Assembly: GCA_030770535.1 (NCBI GenBank)
Contig: JASVEC010000026.1
Span: forward strand, 434,001 to 498,000
DNA: 64,000 nt
From: Batkoa obscura
Lineage: Eukaryota; Entomophthoromycota; Entomophthoromycetes; Entomophthorales; Batkoaceae
Reading direction: 5' to 3'
Under the pieces are notes generated by a model that saw only the letters and a program-made list of their open reading frames with translations, did no database searches and was not told where the DNA came from. Positions 10,736 through 22,989 of the stretch are shown here, piece after piece. Both the position numbers and the translations under genes were made by a program. The first letter of the stretch is position 1. Each line of letters opens with the position of its first letter.

Positions 10736-11869
10736 CAATATTTCTTATTATATAGATAACTAATTAAACTATTCAATAAAAGTTATTATTTTAAATCTAA
10801 AACTTTTAAAAAAATTCAATATCGAAATACTATTAAAATGCAAATTTTATACTGTTTAATACTGTAGATATTTGAAAATATTCAATAGCATGCTTTCACT
10901 TATAAAATAGCCCAATATAAAGTATTTATAACATTCACACAACTTTCTTTTGTTAGAATCTTAATATCAACACCTAACATGCTTTACCCTTTAAATGTTT
11001 TTTTATAAAAAATCTTAATATTTTTAAAAGTTTAGATTATATTTGATTAAAATCTTAATTAATGCTAATTTATTTGCGTCAGTTTAATACTGTTCGTTAC
11101 GAGCAGTAATAAATTAAATTTTCGATTTTATTTTACTTTAATAAAAAAACAAAATGTTGGGTGAAAATCATTTAAAGATTTACTTTTAAATATTAGAACA
11201 TACTTAAGATCCTTCAGTTATTGTGATCTTTTTGTTATTGTTTTCAAAATAATTAAAATCAAATACACGCTTTTTAGTGTTCTATTTAGACATTTTATAT
11301 CTCAGGAATAATAGTTTCTAAAATATTCTTTAAAATCTACTTAAACTAAGCTCAATAAAACGAATTAAATGATAAGAAACAGTATAGATCAACTTAAACG
11401 TGGTTTTAATTGAGTTATTAACTTATTTGAAAATATTGAAGGATGTTTGTGTAGTTATACAGACGCTTTATAAACTTAAAAGCAAAGGACATCGAAAATA
11501 AGATTGGATGAATGCAAGCCAAGGATAAACTATTAATAAAATTATAAATTAACTATAAATAAACCTTTATTATTGACTTATTTTTTGCAAAGGCCAAATC
11601 ATCTATCAACAATAAATTAATAATAAATTAAACCCTTGCAATCCAGCCAATTAAAACGATAGAAATGGATTTCAAGGAGAAATGGCGATATTGGCTAATT
11701 GATTTGAGAGGAGCAAGCAAGGTGACAATAATAAACCACATTACTTCGAACCACCTAAAAAAGGTATAGGAACAAAATTATTCAGCTAAAGTTAAAAACT
11801 AATTTAATATAAAATGTGAACATTATATAGAATTCAATTTTCAATTATTAATACTACAGTAATCAAGTT
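10736..11869. other. Intergenic, nothing recognised
   Basis: AT-rich spacer with no repeat-family copy and no usable open frame. A lone GGTTCGA on the minus strand near 11750 has no matching A box. Confidence 0.5.
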
Positions 11870-13525
11870 ATGGGGGGCAAAAAATATGAATGGCAAGAGA
11901 TCAACGACACACTGCAAGCAAGGATATTAGAAACGTATTTAGAAAATGAAGAGATTAAAGTCTCACTAGAAGTTAAACAAATCGGGGAGTCTCAGCATAG
12001 TTTGTATGAAATTGACCGTAGTGTTGAACAAATAATTAGTTTAATAACTATATTGGGTGACCCAGATTTCGATGAATTAAAAGATAATTTTCAACTAGAA
12101 GATGATTTAGAAGAGGTATTCACTTTGAGTATAAATTTATTAACTGCGTTAAAAGATTATAAACAAGATGTTAGTGAATTCTTTAAAAAGCACAAAATCA
12201 TCAAAGACAAAAGATTACAAAGCATTAAGAGTGATGATATAAAACCCGAAAAGCGTACTAGCTGGACTTCTAAATTATTAAGAAGGTTTTCTAATCCTAA
12301 TTTGAAGGAAAAGGAAAAAGCGAAGCAAAACTCAACTCAGCTCCCAGTTAAAATAAAAGATCCGGAGGTTATGCCATCTTTAATCCGAAGTAAAACAGAA
12401 CTAAATTTAGATGATGTGCTACCTAGAAATAAGTCCATAATTTCAAAGTTATTACCGGTAAATATGGCTCGAAGTGCTTCAGACCAAGACCAAGCCCAAC
12501 CTGAGAAGATAGAGAAACCAAAGCTGACTAAAAGTAAATCAATGCTCAGTATCAAAGGAAAACTATCAAGAAGTAAGTCGTTTCGCGATATCAAAAAGAA
12601 AGCAAGTGTCAAAGAAAGTAACGATGCTAATCTAAGAATATTACTTAACGATGATGAGATTCAATGGATTGTAAATAAAGACATGGAATATGAAAAGTTA
12701 ATTAGAGGTATAAAAAATCGTATTTTATTAAACGGTATTAAATTAGACAATTTGAGTGATATTGAATTTTGCTTTGAATTGGAAGAAGCCGTGTTTATTT
12801 TGGATGAATCTAATTACCAACGGCTCTTGAGCTTAGATGAGCCAACTCTAAAATTAAAAGAAGAAGAGATTCAAACAATCGATAGTAACGATGGCACTAC
12901 TGTATTAAATGATACTGATGATTATAATTTTATAAATTTTAATGAATCAAATATTAAAAAGAAGGATGGTATTGCAAAGCATAAGACCTTTGCGAATATG
13001 AGCGAGTATTTAGAAACACCTCTTCAAGCTGAATTTAAAAAAATAATGAAAAAAGATTTATGGGATAAAGATGTCAATTTAAATTTATACAATGAAGAGA
13101 AGGCTCTTCCGAAGCCCAAATTAAAGAAAAGTCATACAACGTATTCACATATAAATCATAATCGTTTAGTTATTCGTGAAGAGAGGACAGCGAAAATAAT
13201 GTTAAACCATATATTACATTTAGAAATAAAAATAAACATCTATCATAGTACTTTAAAAGCTATCTTGAACGATTGTATCGTTAATTTTAGTCAACATGGG
13301 GTACCTCTTAGAAGATTAAAACATATGATTTTAATATTCATCAATCCCATGAATAAATCCGATCCTTTTATGGCCGTTCAAGATGAAAAGCAATTGCAAT
13401 GGATTTTTAAGCAAAATTTTAATACTCTATCTTTCTTGTTAGCTCCTAATACCTTCATTAATCATAGCGAATATCGTAATGGTGTACGCTGGGATCAACA
13501 TCCAAACTTAGTCCAACTTATTTAA
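11870..13525 (+). CDS. Orphan 551-aa protein, single exon
   Basis: Uninterrupted frame from ATG to TAA with no intron, unlike most neighbours. I do not recognise the family. Residues 1-120 are acidic and predicted helical. Residues 125-250 are basic, Ser-rich and repetitive, with RSKTEL, SKSML, RSKSF and similar R/K-S-K-S motifs that look like phosphorylation or 14-3-3 sites. Residues 255-335 are again acidic and helical, and the C-terminal 110 residues (about 440-551) look folded, with hydrophobic LKHMILIFINP and a final WDQHPNLVQLI. There is no signal peptide or membrane segment. The stop is 73 bp from the stop of the HR1 gene, so the two are convergent. Codon use and absence of breaks argue that it is real; function is unknown. 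Confidence 0.75.
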   Translation: MGGKKYEWQEINDTLQARILETYLENEEIKVSLEVKQIGESQHSLYEIDRSVEQIISLITILGDPDFDELKDNFQLEDDLEEVFTLSINLLTALKDYKQDVSEFFKKHKIIKDKRLQSIKSDDIKPEKRTSWTSKLLRRFSNPNLKEKEKAKQNSTQLPVKIKDPEVMPSLIRSKTELNLDDVLPRNKSIISKLLPVNMARSASDQDQAQPEKIEKPKLTKSKSMLSIKGKLSRSKSFRDIKKKASVKESNDANLRILLNDDEIQWIVNKDMEYEKLIRGIKNRILLNGIKLDNLSDIEFCFELEEAVFILDESNYQRLLSLDEPTLKLKEEEIQTIDSNDGTTVLNDTDDYNFINFNESNIKKKDGIAKHKTFANMSEYLETPLQAEFKKIMKKDLWDKDVNLNLYNEEKALPKPKLKKSHTTYSHINHNRLVIREERTAKIMLNHILHLEIKINIYHSTLKAILNDCIVNFSQHGVPLRRLKHMILIFINPMNKSDPFMAVQDEKQLQWIFKQNFNTLSFLLAPNTFINHSEYRNGVRWDQHPNLVQLI

Positions 13526-13598
13526 TAAGTATAAATTTAATAAAATAAAGTTAATTGTTATAATTAAGATAAAGTGCTTATGAGTTTTTATTAATTTA

Positions 13599-15051
13599 TT
13601 ATAAATCTTCCTCTTGTTTAAGTTCTGTTAGTATCTTTTGGTAACCTAATACTTTATCCAAAAGGTCATGATTTTCTTGTAGTAACCCATCTACCCTTTC
13701 AATAAAAGTGGGGATAGAGAAAGGTAAGTCCTCCATAAAATAGGGTATTTCAGAATATAATTCTTCTAGAATAGTTAGTAATTGCTCGTGTTGTTGCATT
13801 AAATCATCATCCTGTCTCGATTTCAAATCTAATATTTGTTCATTTTTTTGCTTATTTTCAAGCTCTAATTGTTCTATCCTTCGTTTTAATACCTCGACTT
13901 CATTTTCTTGTGTATTAATAGATGATTTGCTAGTAATGTGTTGGTTCAATTGCTCTTCAAGCTGTTGAATCTTATTTTGAGAATCCTCTAGTTTACCTAA
14001 TAAACTATGAAATGAAATCGAAGGCTCTAACCCCTGCTTAGTTTCGTTATTTAGATTATTTTCTGGCTTGGGATCGTTATTAACTAAGGTAGGAGTGGTC
14101 TCTTGACTCGATTCAATTTCCATATATACATCATCTTTAACAGCATCTTGACTCTCTCTTAATTTAATACTTTGTTTAAGTTTACTATAGCTTTTATCTA
14201 CCCTTTGATAGCCTACACCTAAAACTGAGCCGTTGTGCAAGTCTAACAAATGCTGTATTTCCATCGTCCTTCTGTACAATTTAAAAATTTCTTTTCCTAC
14301 CTCTTCCAATTTTAGATTAGCAGCGTTTAATTGTTCTTGGGCTTGTGTTATCATCTTTCTGTTCGTTTGGTACATCTTTATTAATGCTTTAGCTCCATCT
14401 CGAACCTTTATCTCTAATAATAGCTTGTGCTCTAATACTTTTAATTTAGACATGTTCATCTCTTTTTCCTATTTAAATGGTTATAAATTAATTTAATTTA
14501 AAGTATATAAAGATTACCTTTCTTAATAAGTCCAAACTTTCTAAAGTCAATATCTTAAACGGCTTTATTTCAACTAGAGACTGGGTCAAGAGGAGCTGTA
14601 ATAGTAATTGATCGGCTGTTTGTAATAAAGAGTCTGTACTGATAAGATTTTCAGATTGTTCTGATAATTTCTCATCTTTTAAAATATTAGGAAAATGGTT
14701 ACTAAGTGCGTTTATAGCATTGGGAGATAGTTGAGGTAGTTTATTAATATCTTCTGGATTCTTTTTTGTTTCTTTTGCTTGGTTAATACTCTGATAATCT
14801 TTTGTTTTAATTGAATCAGTTAAATAGGCAGAGGTTGGTCTTGTATTCGCTTTATCTTGAAATTTATCACGAAATTGCTCTAAACCTGCTCTGAGATTTC
14901 CTTTTTCAATCGAGGTATTTCTTCTACGCGTAGAAGGTTGGAAATATTGCTGGTTGAACTGATCCATTTCTTCGTTTGAATAAGGATGATTGATAGAGTT
15001 CTGGTTATTATTATAAGGGTCTTTACTTTCAAGTGCTGAAAAAGGTCGCAT
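13599..15051 (-). CDS. HR1-repeat, coiled-coil protein (possible Rho effector)
   Basis: Exons 15051-14518 and 14468-13599 (49-nt intron GTAATC...AATAG) give 467 aa. Residues 1-175 are Asn/Gln/Ser-rich with a helical end. Residues about 183-250 match an HR1 (REM-1) repeat: KLKVLEHKLLLEIKVRDGAK then EQLNAANLKLEEV, the antiparallel coiled-coil that binds Rho GTPases in PKC/PKN-type and BAR-type proteins. Residues 320-400 form a long coiled coil and the end has another helical segment. No kinase, F-BAR or SH3 domain is present, so it is not Pkc1 or a Toca protein. The splice joins the Leu-Arg-Lys end of exon 1 directly to the HR1 start. Family subclass is not recognised; Rho binding is inferred from the HR1 alone. 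Confidence 0.7.
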
Positions 15052-15923
15052 TGAAAACCGCTTTATCTTTTCTTTGTTTAACTAAAGTCATAAATAAGGA
15101 TTTGAACTATACTATATATAATTTTAAATACCTTGGATTCCATCTTAAAAAAGGTAAATTTTTAGGAAAATTAATTTTACTTTCCGTTGTTTTGTATGGC
15201 TGTCTAAATTATTTGGAATATAATTTCATTGGTGGTTTTCACTTGTAGCCTTTAACCACCTTTCATTTGTAATTTACAACAGTTGGTAAACTATTTCATT
15301 TAAAATATCATAACATTTTTGGGATCATGCAAAGGGTGTAAAATAGAGTTTCACATATATATATAAAGGTATAAGCTGCAACATATATAATAATCTTTAT
15401 AGTGTTACTGTAGCATTAGATAAATATTATATGGATCAAGATTTGAATTAGGAACTTGTAAAAATTCCAAAATTAGTTAAATAAATATTTAGAATTAACG
15501 TTTACTGAGTTGTTAGGTTTGAAAGATTTTAAGATTTGGCTTCACTGAATTCTCAGAAATTTCCGTAGAAGTATCCCTCATTTTTTAATACTGTAAAGTT
15601 AAATTTTGTTTTAGGGAAAGCTAATTTTCGAAATTAATAATTTTAAAAGCTTAATGAATGAAAATTTAATACAGGATTTTATAAACATTTTTGAATTATG
15701 CCTGCCTAATAATGAACCATAAAACATTAAAATCTATCATAAAACAAAAATCACTGCATAAACTGCTACGGCAATAATTTAAGGATACTAATTTTGTACT
15801 CAATGCAAAAGCTTATAATTAAACTTGACAAATTTCTCACGAATTTTAAATTCGATGCTCCTAAAAAAACGAAACTAATTTTTTAATAAAACTCAAAGCA
15901 GTTCTCAACATTATCGATTTGAA
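15052..15923. other. Divergent intergenic region between HR1 gene and cyclin L
   Basis: About 870 bp shared by two divergently transcribed genes. A TA-dinucleotide run (CACATATATATATAAAGG near 15352) is the only obvious low-complexity element. I see no gene or repeat copy. Confidence 0.5.
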
Positions 15924-16831
15924 ATGACGAGGTTAACCTTACAAAACCCATTAGTAACGATGAATCAAATCAAGAGCACACCATCATCAAAAGATGGCAT
16001 ATCAGAAACATTAGAATGTGAGTTACGTACCTTAGCATGTACATTTATTCAAGGAGTAGGCATCAATGTAAAAACATCACAAAAAACGATAGCTACAGCC
16101 TGTGTTTTATTGCAACGGTTTTATTTTGTAAAGTCAATAAAAGAGTATCCAATCATGGATATGGTCATGGGTTCTTTATTTTTAGCTGGTAAACTTGAAG
16201 AAACTCCAATCTCATTTAACAAGATTATTATGAGTTTTGATTATATTGTTAAATTAACTAGAGAATTGAAGAACTACCTTGAAACCCCCCATGGAATAGT
16301 AAGTTTAGATATTTAAAAAATTTAGGATATACTAACTTTTTAAAGGAGGGCCTAGAAATGAAAGACTGTTTATTAGAAGGAGAAATGGTGTTACTAAGAG
16401 AATTAGGATTTAATGTTCGAGTTCAACAGCCCTATGTATTAATGGTCAATTATATGCAATTGCTTGCATTACATGAGAACGTAGATTTAGTTCAAAAAGC
16501 ATGGAATTATTTAAATGATAGGTAAATTACAAAAACTTTAAGACAACTTAAATAAACAATTATTAGTTTAAAAACAATAGTTTATGTAAGCTATGATCCA
16601 TCAACAATAGCCTGTGCAGCGATCGAATTAGCTTGTAGAGAGTCTGATATAGCTTTACCAGGTAATCCATTGTGGTATGAAGTATTTGAAGCTAGAAAAG
16701 AAGACGTTGAAATTGTTATGGGCTATATGAAAAGGATTTATACTAGAGTAATCGATTATTGGTTACCAATAAATAAGGATGAGTTGGAGGATTATTTAAG
16801 GGGCGATAGGCATCATGTTGATGATAGATAA
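15924..16831 (+). CDS. Cyclin L, transcription/splicing cyclin
   Basis: Exons 15924-16298, 16346-16521 and 16567-16831 give 271 aa. The protein follows cyclin L through both cyclin folds: NPLVTMNQIKSTPSSKDG at the start, LACTFIQGVGI, TIATACVLLQRFYF (first box), then KELGF-type LLRELGFNV, QKAWNYLNDS and STIACAAIELACRE (second box), and a closing LPGNPLWYEVF. Cyclin L partners CDK10/11-type kinases that phosphorylate the transcription and splicing machinery in the nucleus. It lacks the long Arg/Ser-rich tail of animal cyclin L, ending about 50 residues after the second fold. The second intron is fixed by reading frame: only acceptor at 16565-16566 restores the conserved NDS-L-K-T sequence. Confidence 0.85.
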
Positions 16832-17751
16832 TAATGTAATTTAACACTAGGGAATATATTTTATTACTATGTCATTTAGTGGCTTTATTCTTTGTTTGTT
16901 TATATTGCCATTTAATGTAAAACATAGTTAAATTGAATCATTCTATAGTGAAGATTTATGTTCTAGATTCACTAAGCTATAAAACGTTAATAAAAGTTAA
17001 ACAAATAAATTTTGAATATGGATTTGCTTTATATTTTATGATACAGTTTATATATTAGATATTTGTAAATGTTTTTATATGAGTGTATTTTTAAGTTATC
17101 AAACAATTATAAGTTCAATGTTCTTACTTTAAAACTATTTTAAAAATAAATGTAAAATCATTTCTTGTTTAATATCAATACTATTTAATTTAGTTAATAT
17201 ACGTATTTGCTCAGCGATTATACAAATTATTTATTAGTGCTTCTTATTGCCTACAAATTTATATATTATACTGCTGCTTGCCTATCTCTATATAATAAAT
17301 AATTTAAAAATAACATTCATATTAGTAAATTTTACTAAGTTAATGTAGTTATGTATTATACATTAACTTAGGTTTTATATAACTATATTAAATAAAACCT
17401 ATGCATTTAACATATTATAATATGTTTTTTATAATTAACTAATAGAATCTTAATAAAATCTATTTTTAGCATATAAAAAGTATGTACTGTTATTATTCTT
17501 TTAAAATAAAACTAATTAAAAACTGTCAATAAAATTACTTTATTAGCATACCTTTTTTTGAATAGAATTTAAAATGATTGCCAATTAAATAGGCCATTCA
17601 TGTTCCAAGATGCCATCACAGTTACCTTGAACCAAAGTATTTTTTCTAGAAAATTTTAATTGGTTCTATTAAGTTTTTTTAACCAAAAAAAATTACAATT
17701 TATTTATCCCCAACACACAAACATTTAATTAATTATTTTATAAAAAAGAAA
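16832..17751. other. Intergenic, nothing recognised
   Basis: About 920 bp of AT-rich sequence between cyclin L and Kin1, both on the plus strand. It contains an imperfect inverted repeat near 17337-17385 (AAGTTAATGTAG...CATTAACTTAGG) but no gene. Confidence 0.5.
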
Positions 17752-20527
17752 ATGACAGAAAGCAAAAAGGATCCCAGTTCCGATCAAATATCCCCCTTTG
17801 CAAAGAAGGTCAATGATAAGGATCATCCCAGCGCTGCTTATGATAAAGAAGCTTTAAACAGTCCAACTTCTAGTTCCCCATTTAAGTTTGGGGTGCAAAA
17901 TTTAAACTTGGATAAAGCTTTTATTTCAAGAAGTCAAACCAAAAAACCAAGAAAAAATATAGGACCTTATCAGATATCAAAAACATTAGGTTCGGGTAGT
18001 ATGGGTAAAGTAAAACTTGCCATTCATAATGAAACTGGCGAAAAGGTAAAATTTTAAAAAACAGTTTGTTATTAAAGCTTAAATTAAAGTTTTTCAAATA
18101 GTATGCGGTTAAAATTATTCCACGAAAAGCACCGGTTCATAAAGGGGCTCCAAAGGATGAAAGTAGAGATATTCGTATTCATAGAGAGATTGCTTTGATG
18201 GTTTTAGTTAACCACCCTTATATTGTATCTTTAAAAGAAGCAATGATTATGCCTCAACATTATTATCTTTTCTTTGAGTATGTATCTGGTGGTCAAATAC
18301 TAGATTATATTATTTCCCATGGTAAACTTAAAGAAAAAAATGCTCGTCGATTTGCCAGACAAATGTTGTCTGCAATAGGTAAACTTATAGCTCTAAATTT
18401 TTTTATTCTTTTATTAATTTTATTTAAAGATTATTGTCATCGGCATTCAGTAGTACATCGAGGTATTTTAAATAATGACATTTTTAGTTATTTAAGTTAA
18501 TTAATTATTAGATTTAAAGATTGAAAATATATTAATTACAGAAGATGGAAATATAAAAATTATTGATTTTGGACTTTCAAATTTATTTTCAACAAAATCC
18601 CAATTAAATACTTTTTGTGGTTCCCTTTATTTTGCTGCTCCAGAACTTCTTAGTGCTCAAGAATATACTGGTCCTGAAGTAGATGTTTGGAGTTTAGGTA
18701 TTGTATTTTACGTACTCGTTTGTGGCAGAGTACCATTCGATGATCCTAATATGCCCGCTCTTCATGCTAAAATTAAAAAAGGAGATGTATCTTATCCTAC
18801 TTTTTTATCTAGAGGTAATATAATAGTATACTTTTATTTATCAAATATTAATGGAATTTTATTTAGAGTGTAAGCATTTATTATCTCGGATGCTTTGTAC
18901 AAATCCATCCCAAAGAGCAACAATAAGTGAAATATTAAAACATCCTTGGGTAACAAAAGGGTTTGAAAATCCAATAGAAAATTATTTACCACAAAGAAAA
19001 CCAATTGAATTACCATTAGATATGAATGTGATTCAAAGGATGAAAGGGTTTGAGTTTGGAAATGAAGAAAAAATCAAAGCTGATCTTGAAGAGATTTTAA
19101 GTAGTGAACAGCCTGTTGAAATTACCACTTCTAAAGTCAAAGAAATGAAAAAAGTACCTTTCTTTCATAAAAATAAATCAGTTGTAGAAACAACAACGGT
19201 TTATAATCACCCTCTAGTTTCTATTTATTACCTTGTTAAAGAGAAGCTTGAAAGAGAAAGTAAACCAAGTACTAGCCAATCATTTAATATTGTAGAAGAG
19301 GAAGCCAATGATGTCAATGGTCCTGATTTAGCTTCATCTATTATACATTCCTTTAGAACTAAAAATAGTCACTCTAATCAACCAGATATAGTTATAGCAG
19401 AACCAGATAGTCCATTTAAAGATACGTCAGAAAGACAAGGACTAACTAGTCAAAAATCTAAAGAACAAGGAGAAAATGAAAAAACCCCGAATGTATTAAA
19501 GAGATTAAGTTCCGCTATGAAAACAAGCAAAACAACCAATTTCCATCGACTTTCACATGGTCCAACCAATGATATATCCATGCCCAATTCACCTAAACCT
19601 GGTGTTGGATCTAGAATTGGTAGAAGGATATCTCGACTTATTACTAGACACCTTAGTATGCAAGAACCAAAGATGAGAAACAGTTTTAATGAATTTGATA
19701 ATTTGGTCGCTACCAATGATGTTCAAAATAATCTACATCCTTCCCCATCTTCACCCCATGGGGATCATGATATCACTTCTCAAGATTCACATGCGGGATT
19801 AGTAATTGATAAAAATAGCGAAGAAGGTGTACGTCCTCATTTAAACCAAATGAAACCAAGGAGTGCTACATTAAAGGGATTATTTTCTGTTTCTACTACT
19901 AGCACTAAAAAAGCAAAAGTCATCAGTGATGATATTTTAAGTGCATTAAAAAAACTGAGTATTAAATGGAAGGAAATTGATGGATACTTTGAATGTCAAT
20001 ATTGTCCAGATATGATGAGTTTGGAAGGTGTGGGAGAAATTTCACATTCAGAAGAATCGACAGAATGTTTGGAGAATGGAGAGTTATTGAGTAAGTTGTT
20101 TAATTTAAAGCAAGGTGATACAAGTAGTAATTTAATTTAATTAGGATCAACCGGTGTATCTAAGAGTGGTAGTCCACAGCTAAGTGCCCAAGAATTTATT
20201 AGGGAAGAAAGTTTGGAGATTAAAGAATTGAATGGGACCTCAACAAGTCAACCAGATTCTAAAGAATCTTCAGCAAAAAATTCACCTGATTCTATTAATT
20301 CCACACGTATTTTGTCAGCAAGGCATGAAACCGTAGCTAAATTAAGTAACCCCAATCGTGGGTATTCTAATGAGCCTACAAGTAATAGGGTAGTTAAATT
20401 TCAAATTCATTTGGTGAGGATAAAGGTATTATTAAGGTTACATGGTATTCAATTTCGACGATTGGAAGGACCTTCATGGGAGTATAAAGCTATTTGTTCC
20501 AAGATATTAAATGAACTTAAACTGTAG
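17752..20527 (+). CDS. KIN1: Kin1/MARK-family Ser/Thr kinase with KA1 domain
   Basis: Six exons (17752-18045, 18102-18378, 18430-18462, 18512-18814, 18867-20090, 20145-20527) encode 837 aa. Kinase domain about 72-340: P-loop [12 protein letters not shown], catalytic Lys in YAVKIIPRK (about 101), [45 protein letters not shown]. Diagnostic Kin1 signatures follow: [38 protein letters not shown] disordered Ser-rich linker leads to a C-terminal KA1 domain (about 790-837) with [28 protein letters not shown] and KILNELKL. Kin1 kinases act at the plasma membrane and growth sites in polarity, exocytosis and wall integrity; KA1 binds acidic lipids. Exon 3 is only 33 nt and holds [11 protein letters not shown]. 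The ATG at 18851 lies inside intron 4 and is not a start. Confidence 0.93.
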
Positions 20528-22115
20528 TCTATTTGACATTTCAAAGTTATCTAATTCCATACTCCTCACCTTAACCCTTACCTCACTTTGTCATAGCAGC
20601 TTTTTTAAATTTTTAATACTTTCAATTGTAATACGTTAACTAATTCTCTTTCTCTTTTTCGCTTAGGCTTGCTTTGATACGTTTATTTAGATTATTTTTT
20701 TAAAATGTTTTTTTAGGTTGAAATTAGGATCGCTTTTATTTTATTGCTAATAAAAATTTTCGATTTTTTCAGATGTTTTTTTAATATTAACAGAATAGTA
20801 TAACTTGGTTTATTATCCGTGTTAGCTTTTTGGTTTTTCATATAGCATCGTTTAATTTATGTATTCTAATGTAAAGTATTCAAAATATATAAAGTTAATA
20901 ATAGTATATTTGAAAACATGATTTTTTAAAATTCGTTTAAGAATAAGGTTAACAGGTTCAATCATTATTTTAGTTGGAACAGTATTATAAATCTTTTAGT
21001 ACTTTTGTATTTTAACTTCAAACCTTTCTATCGAACTATCAACCCCTCTAAAAATAACACATAAAACAGTTAAACTATGGTTAAGAATGAATATAAATAA
21101 TTTTTTGATTAAGAATAAATTTTTATAGCACAAAATAGAAATTCCTAATGCTTTTAGAAAATAGAGCACCTATCTTTAACCCTAGGTCTAGCGCTAACCC
21201 AATTGTAATACTAACATTAATACCAACACTAAATAGTATTGAAAAGCTGAATTAATATTGTATTTGAGTTTAAAAATTCCCATAAAACAACAAGTACTAT
21301 TGAATTTAACTGTGAATACTTTTAATCTAATTACTATTTTGGATTGAATTTTTCTACTTTTTAACCTCCAGGATTTCAACTATAAAAATATACTATGAAA
21401 CAAACACTGACATTGAAGCTTTAACTGTTTTAACACTAGTGTGCTTGTTTTAATAGATCTTTTAATAAATTCAGCAATTCACTTACTAAATATAAATTTG
21501 CGGCTAAATTGAAGTGTTTTATCAGCTACTTGGCAATGAAATTATACATTACCAGGCTATTGTTTATGAGCAAACTGTATAAATTTTAAAAAACTTACGC
21601 TATTGTGCATTAACTAAAAAAAGGTCAATTTTTGAAGTTTTCATCTTGGCAAAATAGATAAGACCAAACTATTCAAATTAGTAATAGAAATCCAAATTTA
21701 ATTAAATAACTTATTTAATTTCAACAATACTTCTATTTTAAAAATTCATAACATTATAAAATAAATATAATATTTATCAACTACTTTAATAATTAAACGA
21801 CTACTTTTATCTTATATGATTGCGATTTTATATTTAAAAAATTTTTGTTTAAATTTGAAATATTCTTATGAGGAAACTCCAATTTAATCTGGAATTTAAT
21901 TAAGTTCCCTACATTCTATATAGAATGGTTTAGAATAGCAACTTCATTCATTTATTCTTTGAATTTAGTATCCACCAATAAAATCCTTGAAAGTTGGTTC
22001 TATCAGCTATTTAAGAACTAATATCAGCTGATCATCAGAAACTATAAAGTCAACTTTTAGAGCTTCGGCTACCCTCAATTTTTTAATTGAAAAAACAATC
22101 TAATAAATTAAAACT
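20528..22115. other. Intergenic, nothing recognised
   Basis: About 1.6 kb of AT-rich spacer. The open frame at 21194-21379 (minus) has no family features. No MITE copy is present, in contrast to the repeat-rich spacers elsewhere. Confidence 0.5.
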
Positions 22116-22526
22116 ATGGGCTACGATACTAATACTTCATATCCGCCACAACAAGGTGGTCAAGGTAAGTCTTTTATTATATTAGTATTCAATCTCAATA
22201 TTAAGCTTTTTCTTAGCTTATCCACCACCACCTGGCTATAATCAAGGTGCTCCAGAACAACAATCATATCCACAAACTCAATATCCACCACAAGCACAAT
22301 ATCCACCTCAAGGTTATCCACAACAACAAAGTTACCCACAACAACAACAGCCATATGCAGCTCAGCCACCAATGGCTCAACCTCAACCTCAACAACAAGA
22401 AAGAGGTGGGGGTGACCTTTGTATGGGATGGTAAGATTTATTTTTATAAATTGCTAAGGTAATTTGTTAATTTTTTTTAGTGCTGGTGCCGCTTGTCTAT
22501 GTTGTTGTTTAGATTGTTTATTTTAG
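22116..22526 (+). CDS. Small Pro/Gln-rich CYSTM-type protein
   Basis: Exons 22116-22164, 22217-22430 and 22481-22526 give 102 aa. Residues 1-80 are built of YPPQ/YPQQ-like repeats rich in Pro, Gln and Tyr. The C-terminus is the cysteine-rich tail GGGDLCMGC, then AGAACLCCCLDCLF, the form of the CYSTM module: a short Cys-rich hydrophobic segment at the very end, found in eukaryotic tail-anchored, often palmitoylated stress-response proteins. Introns fall after residue 16 and inside the first Cys codon of the tail. Function in this organism is not known; plasma-membrane association is inferred. Confidence 0.75.
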
Positions 22527-22989
22527 ATAAGTGGGAGAGAATATTTAATTTTTTTAATGATAATAAAGTTAATATGTAATATAAATGAACAAATTGAGAT
22601 TGGATGAACGTTATGAGCCCATGGTAATAATGTTTTTGTTACATTGTCGCTATTGGTAAGGGTTTTATTATATAGCTTTTATTATCTTCAATTTGTATAT
22701 GTTGAAGCTTACCTGCTACCACTACTTTAGTTTAGCTTGTTAGTTATCTTTTAACTCTTGAGTTATCTTAAATAATACTGATTAGTAATACTTTAAATAG
22801 CCTATCGAATTACCAATATCACAAACTTAATTATTTTTGATACATTTAATAAATTTTAATTTCCTAAAAATAGAAAGTTTAAATTGAATTTTTATTAATG
22901 TAAAACTAAAAGTTTAGCCTATTTATTTTTACAAACTTTTTAACCTGCTTAATCTTATAACAAATTAATCTAATATTTTAAAATATATC
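22527..22989. other. Intergenic between CYSTM and fungal_trans genes
   Basis: 463 bp without recognisable feature; both flanking genes are on the plus strand. Confidence 0.45.

Noticed and set aside
11735-11760. GGTTCGA B-box on the minus strand, possible tRNA
   Set aside because: No A box at the proper distance and no cloverleaf stems; an isolated heptamer.
18851-18866. ATG giving a long 429-codon frame in Kin1, as an alternative start
   Set aside because: It lies in intron 4; the AG at 18865-18866 joins exon 4 exactly into the conserved [10 protein letters not shown] motif.
22160-22462. Open frames in other registers over the CYSTM gene
   Set aside because: His/Asn- and Val/Asp-rich shadows of the CAA/CCA-repeat coding exon.
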